A model generated the notes under the pieces. That model saw only the letters and a program-made list of their open reading frames with translations, was not told where the DNA came from and made no database searches. Shown here in pieces: positions 58,746 to 64,000 of a DNA stretch of 64,000 bases (position 1 is the first letter of the stretch; every line of letters begins with the position of its first letter). The stretch covers positions 7,381,501-7,445,500 of the forward strand of contig NZ_CP108080.1 of NCBI RefSeq assembly GCF_036181745.1. Direction: 5' to 3'. The translations under genes were made by a program, and so were the position numbers. The DNA comes from Streptomyces sp. NBC_00259 (GTDB taxonomy: Bacteria > Actinomycetota > Actinomycetes > Streptomycetales > Streptomycetaceae).

Positions 58746-59762
58746 GTGGCCACTCAGACCTCGACCGCGGCGGCCGGCGAACAGCCCACCGCAGAGCCCG
58801 CCGGCCCTGACCGACCCACCCACGGGGACCGGCAGAGACGACGGACCGGCCGACGGAGCACACTGCTCCACCGCCTGGACCTGAACGGTGCGCCCTACGC
58901 CTTCATCGTCCCGTTCTTCGTCATCTTCGCCGCCTTCAGCTTCTACCCGCTCCTCCATACGGCCTGGATCTCGCTCCACCGCGTCGAGCTCGCCTCCATG
59001 GACCTGATGGAATGGGTCGCGTTCGACAACTATGTCGGCCTGGTACAGGACGAGCGTTTCTGGAACGCCCTGTCCAACACCATCACCATCGGTGTGCTCT
59101 CCACCGTCCCGCAGCTGTTCATGGCGCTCGGGCTGGCTCACCTTCTGAACTACCGGCTGCGCGGATCGACGTTCTTCCGGGTGGCGGCCCTGACGCCGTA
59201 CGCGACATCGGTGGGTGCCGCGGCGCTCGTCTTCACCATGCTCTTCGAGCGCGACTTCGGCATGATCAACTGGATTCTGAGCCTGGTGGGCGTCGACAAC
59301 GTCGACTGGGAGGGCAACAAGTGGGCTGCGCAGATCGCGATCTCCACGATCGTCATCTGGCGCTGGACCGGCTACAACGCCCTGCTGTACCTCGCCGCCA
59401 TGCAGGCGATCCCGCGCGACCGTTACGAGGCCGCGGCGATCGACGGAGCCTCGCGCTGGCAGCAGTTCCTGAAGGTCACCATTCCCGGTATCCGGCCCAC
59501 CATCGTCTTCACGATCGTGCTGTCCACGATCGGCTCCACCCAGCTCTTCGGCGAACCCCTGATCTTCGGCCAGGGACCGAACGGCATCACTGGAGGAGCG
59601 GACAACCAGTACCAGACCCTCGGACTGCTGCTCTACGAGGAGGGCTGGAAGAACTACCAGATGGGCCGCGCGGCCACGGTGGCCTGGGCGATGTTCCTGC
59701 TGCTCATCCTCGTCTTCGCCCTCCAGCGCCTGCTCAAGCGGCGCTCTTCGCGCCCGTCCTGA
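58746..59762 (+). CDS. ABC sugar transporter permease (CebF-like)
   Basis: Inner-membrane protein of 338 residues. A 45-residue polar N-terminus is followed by six hydrophobic segments and the EAA loop YEAAAIDGASRWQQFLKVTIPGI near 228. The GTG at 58746 has TAAGGA about six bases upstream. It is placed between the binding protein and the second permease in a CUT1 operon. Confidence 0.92.
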   Translation: MATQTSTAAAGEQPTAEPAGPDRPTHGDRQRRRTGRRSTLLHRLDLNGAPYAFIVPFFVIFAAFSFYPLLHTAWISLHRVELASMDLMEWVAFDNYVGLVQDERFWNALSNTITIGVLSTVPQLFMALGLAHLLNYRLRGSTFFRVAALTPYATSVGAAALVFTMLFERDFGMINWILSLVGVDNVDWEGNKWAAQIAISTIVIWRWTGYNALLYLAAMQAIPRDRYEAAAIDGASRWQQFLKVTIPGIRPTIVFTIVLSTIGSTQLFGEPLIFGQGPNGITGGADNQYQTLGLLLYEEGWKNYQMGRAATVAWAMFLLLILVFALQRLLKRRSSRPS

Positions 59763-59778
59763 CCAGGAGATGCACACG

Positions 59779-60693
59779 ATGACCACCGACACGCTCCCGG
59801 CCCGCAAGGACGCGCCGCGGACCTCGCCCGGCAGGCGCCGTGGCCTCCGACTGCCGAAAGGGCTCCGCGCCGGCCGGCAGCACCACGCGGGCCCCGCCAC
59901 GTACGTCCTGCTCACCGTCGCGGCGGTGCTCTCGCTCTTCCCGCTCTACTGGACGATGGTGGCGGCGTCGACCGACAACACCCGTGTCACGCAGACACCG
60001 CCGCCCTTCCTGCCCGGTCCGCACCTGTGGGAGAACCTCGGAAAGGCCTGGCAGGACGCCGCACTGGGCAAGGCCATGCTGAACAGCCTGATCGTGGCGG
60101 GCACCATCGCCGTGTCCACCGTCCTGTTCGCCACCCTCGCCGGCTTCGCCTTCGCCAAGCTGCGCTTCAAGGGCCGCAACGTCCTGCTCATGCTGGTCAT
60201 CGGGACGATGATGGTGCCGCCGCAACTCGCGGTCGTGCCCCTCTTCATGATGATGACCGACCTGGGCTGGGGCCAGAAGCTGCCCGCCGTCATCTTCCCC
60301 ACCCTGGTCAGCGCGGTCGGCGTCTTCTTCATGCGCCAGTACCTGGCCGACGCGCTACCCGACGAACTCGTCGAAGCCGGCCGCGTGGACGGCGCGCATT
60401 CGCTCCGTATCTTCTGGAGCATCGTCCTGCCGGTCGCCAGGCCCGCGATGGCGGTCCTGTTCATGATCACGTTCGTCCACGCCTGGAACGACTTCTTCTG
60501 GCCGTTCATCGTGCTGGACATGACCAACCCGACGGTCCCCGTCGCCCTCACCCAACTCAGCGCAGGGTACGTCCGCGACCAGTCGCTGATCATGGCCGGT
60601 GCCCTGCTCGGCACCCTCCCCCTGCTCGCGATGTTCGTCGTCTTCGGACGCCAGATCGTCGGCGGCATCATGCAGGGAGCGGTCAAGGGCTAG
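59779..60693 (+). CDS. ABC sugar transporter permease (CebG-like)
   Basis: Inner-membrane protein of 304 residues with six membrane segments, the EAA loop [26 protein letters not shown] near 199 and the terminal [14 protein letters not shown]. The ATG at 59779 is chosen because AGGAG lies nine bases upstream; an ATG at 59770 touches that site. The ATPase is expected from elsewhere, as for the other two importers. Confidence 0.92.
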   Translation: MTTDTLPARKDAPRTSPGRRRGLRLPKGLRAGRQHHAGPATYVLLTVAAVLSLFPLYWTMVAASTDNTRVTQTPPPFLPGPHLWENLGKAWQDAALGKAMLNSLIVAGTIAVSTVLFATLAGFAFAKLRFKGRNVLLMLVIGTMMVPPQLAVVPLFMMMTDLGWGQKLPAVIFPTLVSAVGVFFMRQYLADALPDELVEAGRVDGAHSLRIFWSIVLPVARPAMAVLFMITFVHAWNDFFWPFIVLDMTNPTVPVALTQLSAGYVRDQSLIMAGALLGTLPLLAMFVVFGRQIVGGIMQGAVKG

Positions 60694-60802
60694 GGGGTGT
60701 CCGACCAATCCCGCCTGGTGCGCGACGCCCCTCCAGCACCCCGTGCACCCGCTCCCCTCTCCGCGTCACCCATTGACTGACTGCACTTCCGGAAGGACCC
60801 TC

Positions 60803-62275
60803 GTGGATATCGCTGATGGGCACGTCGTGCCCCAGACCGAGGCCCCCGCGGGACTCACGTTCCCCTCGTCGTTCACCTGGGGCACCGCCACCGCCGCCTA
60901 CCAGATCGAGGGCGCCGCCACCCTGGACGGGCGAACGCCCTCCATCTGGGACACCTACTCCCGCACTCCGGGCAAGGTGCGCAACGGCGACACCGGCGAC
61001 ATCGCCACCGACCACTACCACCGGTGGCGCGAGGACGTCGCCATCATGGCCGACCTCGGTGTGGGGGCCTACCGCTTCTCCCTCGGCTGGCCCCGCATCC
61101 AGCCGACCGGCCGCGGTCCCAGCGTGCAGAAGGGACTCGACTTCTACCGCAGGCTCGCGGACGAACTCCTGGAGAAGAACATCCAGCCCGTCGCGACCCT
61201 CTACCACTGGGACCTGCCGCAGGAGTTGGAGGACGCGGGCGGCTGGCCCGAGCGCGCCACCGCGGAGCGCTTCGCCGAGTACGCGGGCCTGGCGGCCGAA
61301 GCGCTGGGCGACCGGGTGCGGACCTGGATCACGCTGAACGAGCCCTGGTGCAGCGCCTTCCTCGGTTACGCCTCCGGGGTCCACGCGCCCGGACGCACCG
61401 ACCCCGTGGCCGCGCTGCGTGCGGCACACCACCTCAACCTCGGCCATGGCAAGGCCGTCCAGGCTCTTCGCGCGAACCTTCCGGCCGACGCGCAGGTCTC
61501 CGTCACCCTCAACATCCACCATGTGAGGCCCCGTTCCGGCGACGAGCGGGACGTCGACGCCGCGCGCCGGATCGACGCCCTCGCCAATCGCGTCTTCACG
61601 GGCCCGATGCTCGACGGCGCGTACCCGGAGGACCTGCTGCGGGACACCGCGTCCCTCACGGACTGGTCCTTCGTCCAGGACGGTGACATCAAGGAGATCC
61701 GGCAGCCGCTCGACTTCCTGGGCGTCAACTACTACACACCGACCCTTGTTTCGGGCGGTGCACGCGAGTCCAGCCACGGGTCCGACGGCCACGGGAACAG
61801 CGCGCACAGCCCCTGGCCGGCAGCCGACGACGTGTCGTTCCACCTGCCTCCGGGCTCCACCACCGCGATGGGCTGGGCCGTCGACCCCACCGGTCTGTAC
61901 GACCTGCTGCTGCGGCTCAAGGGCGACTTCCCGAAGCTGCCTCTCCTGATCACCGAGAACGGCGCCGCCTTCGACGACTACGTCAACCCGCAGGGCGAGG
62001 TGAACGACCCCGACCGGATCGCCTATCTGCAGGGCCACCTCGCGGCCGTGCACCGTGCGATCGAAGCAGGGGTCGACGTCCGCGGCTACTTCCTGTGGTC
62101 CCTGCTCGACAACTTCGAATGGGGCTACGGGTACAGCAAGCGCTTCGGTGCGGTCTACGTCGACTACCCGACCGGCAAGCGCACCCCCAAGGCCAGCGCC
62201 CGCTGGTACGCGGACGTCGCGCGCACGGGCGTGGTGACCGTTCCTGACGCGACTCCTGACGCGACGAAGGGCTGA
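60803..62275 (+). CDS. GH1 beta-glucosidase
   Basis: Protein of 490 residues, no signal peptide, of the classical GH1 barrel: [15 protein letters not shown] near the N-terminus, [19 protein letters not shown] (acid/base Glu), [17 protein letters not shown] (nucleophile Glu) and [16 protein letters not shown]. It hydrolyses imported cello-oligosaccharides or aryl-beta-glucosides in the cytoplasm. The GTG at 60803 has GGAAGGA upstream. It is last in the LacI-controlled operon and ends at a hairpin terminator. Confidence 0.95.
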   Translation: MDIADGHVVPQTEAPAGLTFPSSFTWGTATAAYQIEGAATLDGRTPSIWDTYSRTPGKVRNGDTGDIATDHYHRWREDVAIMADLGVGAYRFSLGWPRIQPTGRGPSVQKGLDFYRRLADELLEKNIQPVATLYHWDLPQELEDAGGWPERATAERFAEYAGLAAEALGDRVRTWITLNEPWCSAFLGYASGVHAPGRTDPVAALRAAHHLNLGHGKAVQALRANLPADAQVSVTLNIHHVRPRSGDERDVDAARRIDALANRVFTGPMLDGAYPEDLLRDTASLTDWSFVQDGDIKEIRQPLDFLGVNYYTPTLVSGGARESSHGSDGHGNSAHSPWPAADDVSFHLPPGSTTAMGWAVDPTGLYDLLLRLKGDFPKLPLLITENGAAFDDYVNPQGEVNDPDRIAYLQGHLAAVHRAIEAGVDVRGYFLWSLLDNFEWGYGYSKRFGAVYVDYPTGKRTPKASARWYADVARTGVVTVPDATPDATKG

Positions 62276-62296
62276 GCGGGCTGAGCACGGTCCTCC

Positions 62297-62333
62297 GGGC
62301 CGGCGAGTGTGGTGTCATGCCGCTCGCCGGCCC
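62297..62333. terminator. Terminator between convergent GH1 and oxidoreductase genes
   Basis: GGGCCGGCGAG (62297-62307) pairs with CTCGCCGGCCC (62323-62333), an 11-bp stem with a 15-base loop. Confidence 0.65.
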
Positions 62334-62348
62334 ACCGGCCGTTCCTCC

Positions 62349-62392
62349 GCACACGCACGCACACGCACGCATACGCACACGCACGCCCACGC
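62349..62392. repeat. CACACG/CGCACG microsatellite
   Basis: A run built from CACGCA and CGCACA units (such as ACACGCACGCACACGCACGC) lies between the terminator and the oxidoreductase stop. The unit is simple and probably prone to slippage. Confidence 0.75.
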
Positions 62393-62421
62393 CGCGGCCC
62401 ACTGGCGGTGCTTCGGTGTGC

Positions 62422-63411
62422 TCACTCGCCGGGGTATCGGACTCCGACGAGCGCGCGGACCCGGTCGAGTGTGCTCATCACGGCCAGGCTGCCGCGCAGT
62501 GGAACGAGCGCGGACTCGGTCCGCTTCTCGCGCAGGCACCGCATGACTTCCAGGGCCTGGTGGCCGTAGCCGTTGCCCACTTGGGGCTCCGCCTCGACGA
62601 CCCGCGGCTCATGCCCGTCGCGGTGAAGCACCAGCCTGCGCGGGTTGTAGAAGTCTGCCGGGAACTCGATCCGGCCCTCGGTGCCGTGCACCACGGCACC
62701 GGTGGCACTGCCGAACGCCAGGGAGCAGGAGAGAACGGCCACAGCCCCGCTGTCGTACCCCAGCACCATGGCCGTGCTCTCGTCCACGCCCTGGTCGTTC
62801 AGATGCGCCCAGGCCGAGATGTGGTCCGGAGGGCCCAGGAAGAGATGGGCGAACGCGACGGGATAGGTGCCGAGGTCCAGCAGCGCTCCGCCGCCGGCGG
62901 CCGGTTCGCGCAGTCTGCTTCCCGCGACGACCGGCACGCGCGCGGAGAAGTCGGCGTGCACGGAGGTGACGTGGCCGATCAGGCCGTCGCCGATCATCTC
63001 CTGGGCGCGGCGGACCAGCGGATTGACGAAGGTCCACATGCCCTCCATCAGGAAGAGCGAGCGTCGCTCCGCGGCGGCGATCATCGACGCGGTCTGGGAC
63101 CGGTTGAGCGCGAAGGGCTTCTCGCACAGGACGGCCTTGCCGCCTTCGAGGCAGAGTGTGGTCGCGGCGAGATGGTGGGCGTGCGGCGTGGCGACGTAGA
63201 CGACGTCGACGTCCGGATCGTCCGCGAGGTCCTGCCAGTTGCCGTACGCGCGGGGGATCGCGAACCGGTCGGCGAAGGCCTGCGCGGCCTGCTGCGAGCG
63301 GGAGCCGACGGCTACGACGTCCGCTCCGGGTACCGTGCGGAGATCCTCGGTGAAGGCTGTGGCCATCGGGCCCGTCGCGAGGATTCCCCATCTGATGGAG
63401 CGGTCGAGCAC
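62422..63411 (-). CDS. Gfo/Idh/MocA-family oxidoreductase
   Basis: Protein of 329 residues. The N-terminal Rossmann fold (IRWGILATGPMATAFTEDL, about 6-24) and DVVYVATPHAHHL lead to the family catalytic signature CEKPFALN near 100. The C-terminal alpha/beta domain begins DFSARVPVVAGSRL and contains GGALLDLGTYPVAFAHLFLG. Family members oxidise or reduce sugars, inositols or their glycosides with NAD(P). GTG 63411 has AGGAGG seven bases upstream. A perfect ATGGGAACGTTCCCAT operator precedes it, so it belongs to the LacI regulon and may remodel a beta-linked disaccharide before or after import. Confidence 0.9.
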   Translation of the reverse strand: MLDRSIRWGILATGPMATAFTEDLRTVPGADVVAVGSRSQQAAQAFADRFAIPRAYGNWQDLADDPDVDVVYVATPHAHHLAATTLCLEGGKAVLCEKPFALNRSQTASMIAAAERRSLFLMEGMWTFVNPLVRRAQEMIGDGLIGHVTSVHADFSARVPVVAGSRLREPAAGGGALLDLGTYPVAFAHLFLGPPDHISAWAHLNDQGVDESTAMVLGYDSGAVAVLSCSLAFGSATGAVVHGTEGRIEFPADFYNPRRLVLHRDGHEPRVVEAEPQVGNGYGHQALEVMRCLREKRTESALVPLRGSLAVMSTLDRVRALVGVRYPGE

Positions 63412-63441
63412 GTGCGGTCCTCCTGAGGCGACACCGTGGGA

Positions 63442-63457
63442 ATGGGAACGTTCCCAT
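63442..63457. promoter_or_regulatory. LacI-type operator ATGGGAACGTTCCCAT
   Basis: A perfect 16-bp palindrome with the same 14-base core as the operator at 57223-57238, about 30 bases before the oxidoreductase start and downstream of its promoter. Confidence 0.75.
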
Positions 63458-63469
63458 CGTTGTGCAAGC

Positions 63470-63499
63470 AAGATTCACGCGCCGAGTCGTCCATGTCAA
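63470..63499 (-). promoter_or_regulatory. Promoter of the oxidoreductase gene
   Basis: On the minus strand TTGACA (63499-63494) and AATCTT (63475-63470), spacing 18. The layout is nearly the same as the importer operon promoter, including the operator just downstream. Confidence 0.5.
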
Positions 63500-63842
63500 G
63501 GACACTGCCTGTCGTTCGGTGTGACTCCTTGTGATGCCACTCCCGAAGGAAGTCCTGCCGGTCGGCGGCGGATCCCACCCCGGCGTCTATTTCTCTCGCG
63601 AGCGAGATATGATGAATTTTGGTATTGATCCGGTGCTCTGCGACGATGAGCATCCCGGCGGGCCACCACGCATCCTTCGTGTGCGGGCGTCCCCGGGCCA
63701 AAGGTCACACCGTGTGTCCTGCCCGGGTTGCTTTCGTGCCCGTGTGGCCCCGTCCTCGCTGTCAATGCCGCGCACCCGTTGTGACGCGCCTTTGCCCATG
63801 CGGTGCACACAAACGATTCCCGCCCCGCCTGGAGGCCCCACG

Positions 63843-64000
63843 ATGGACACTGCTGACGAGGCCGCACGCGGCCTGACCGACATCGAAGGATTCCTGTACT
63901 GGGAAGCCCACCGCCGTAGCGCCCACCACCGTGCGGCCGAGTTCGCCGCACGGGTGACCGGGCTGAGCGAGGGGCAGAAAGCCGAGATCGAGTGGTGGTA
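63843..64000 (+). CDS. Hypothetical protein, cut by the right edge
   Basis: ATG at 63843 with GGAGG seven bases upstream opens a frame that continues to the end of the window (52 codons visible). The start MDTADEARGLTDIEGFLYWE and the later HRRSAHHRAAEFAARV are charged and helical, without a signal peptide. No family recognised from the fragment. Confidence 0.65.
   Translation, partial: MDTADEAARGLTDIEGFLYWEAHRRSAHHRAAEFAARVTGLSEGQKAEIEWW

Larger units (their letters stand above)
63412..63842. other. Divergent intergenic region
   Basis: About 430 bases with the LacI operator, the oxidoreductase promoter and, near 63588-63613, an imperfect palindrome around CTCGCGAG next to a TATGAT that may be the -10 box of the rightmost gene. 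No further gene is supported. Confidence 0.6.

Noticed and set aside
63619-63876. Cys-rich 85-codon frame before the last gene
   Set aside because: No ribosome site; it runs into the well-started rightmost gene in another phase and lies over promoter-like sequence.
1-64000. Biosynthetic gene cluster or prophage
   Set aside because: No PKS, NRPS, terpene or phage structural genes were seen; amine oxidase, ABM and acyl-CoA dehydrogenase genes are scattered singletons.

Overview
The window looks like high-GC actinobacterial chromosome, almost certainly Streptomyces or a close relative. The evidence is extreme third-position GC, frequent GTG and TTG starts, ATGA/GTGA coupled operons, Tat and lipoprotein signals, an ECF41-type sigma factor, and typical streptomycete families (DUF5709, SpoIIE-type phosphatase, CBM13 secretome). 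No rRNA, tRNA or CRISPR array was seen. Much of the window is devoted to carbohydrate acquisition, with three binding-protein ABC importers that lack their own ATPase; in streptomycetes the shared ATPase MsiK normally serves such importers.

Layout. 0.1-4.1 kb: a sugar-acid cassette (zinc dehydrogenase and enolase-superfamily dehydratase, divergent from an IclR regulator and an SMP-30 lactonase). 4.3-10.7 kb: acyl-CoA dehydrogenase-like gene, flavin amine oxidase, membrane SpoIIE phosphatase, AraC regulator and two small proteins. 10.7-26.1 kb, minus strand: ROK repressor, binding protein, two permeases, GH27 alpha-galactosidase, a strong terminator, GH95 fucosidase, SGNH esterase, then alginate-lyase-family lyase, GH18 chitinase and a beta-helix (GH55-like) hydrolase behind a DasR-like site. 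A cytoplasmic GH36 alpha-galactosidase diverges from the ROK gene.

28.7-45.1 kb: an MHS-type MFS transporter, a DUF5709 protein and a secreted GH27 with a lectin/propeller-like tail. Next comes a long operon encoding alpha-galactoside uptake, GH36, a sugar dehydrogenase, a GntR/FCD regulator, DgoD, a mutarotase-like protein, KDPGal aldolase, lactonase and a PfkB-type KDGal kinase. Together these form an apparently complete oxidative (De Ley-Doudoroff) galactose pathway. The secreted GH27 and the operon share a 26-bp AT-rich promoter element (22/26 identical), which suggests common control of extracellular cleavage and intracellular catabolism.

45.3-55.9 kb: an accessory stretch with DUF1275, acetyltransferase, methyltransferase, CPT-like kinase, OsmC, ECF41 sigma factor, AhpD-fold decarboxylase and cupin genes. 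It also holds decayed genes: a GntR/FCD remnant, an amidohydrolase truncated at an IS5-type transposase remnant, and an internally deleted IS256-type transposase. An ECF41-type promoter (TGTCACA-N16-CGTC) precedes the decarboxylase.

56.0-63.8 kb: a second-generation ceb-like locus with LacI repressor, binding protein, two permeases, GH1 beta-glucosidase and a Gfo/Idh/MocA oxidoreductase. TGGGAACGTTCCCA operators precede both the importer operon and the oxidoreductase. Short tandem repeats sit at many gene junctions. The last gene is cut by the right edge.
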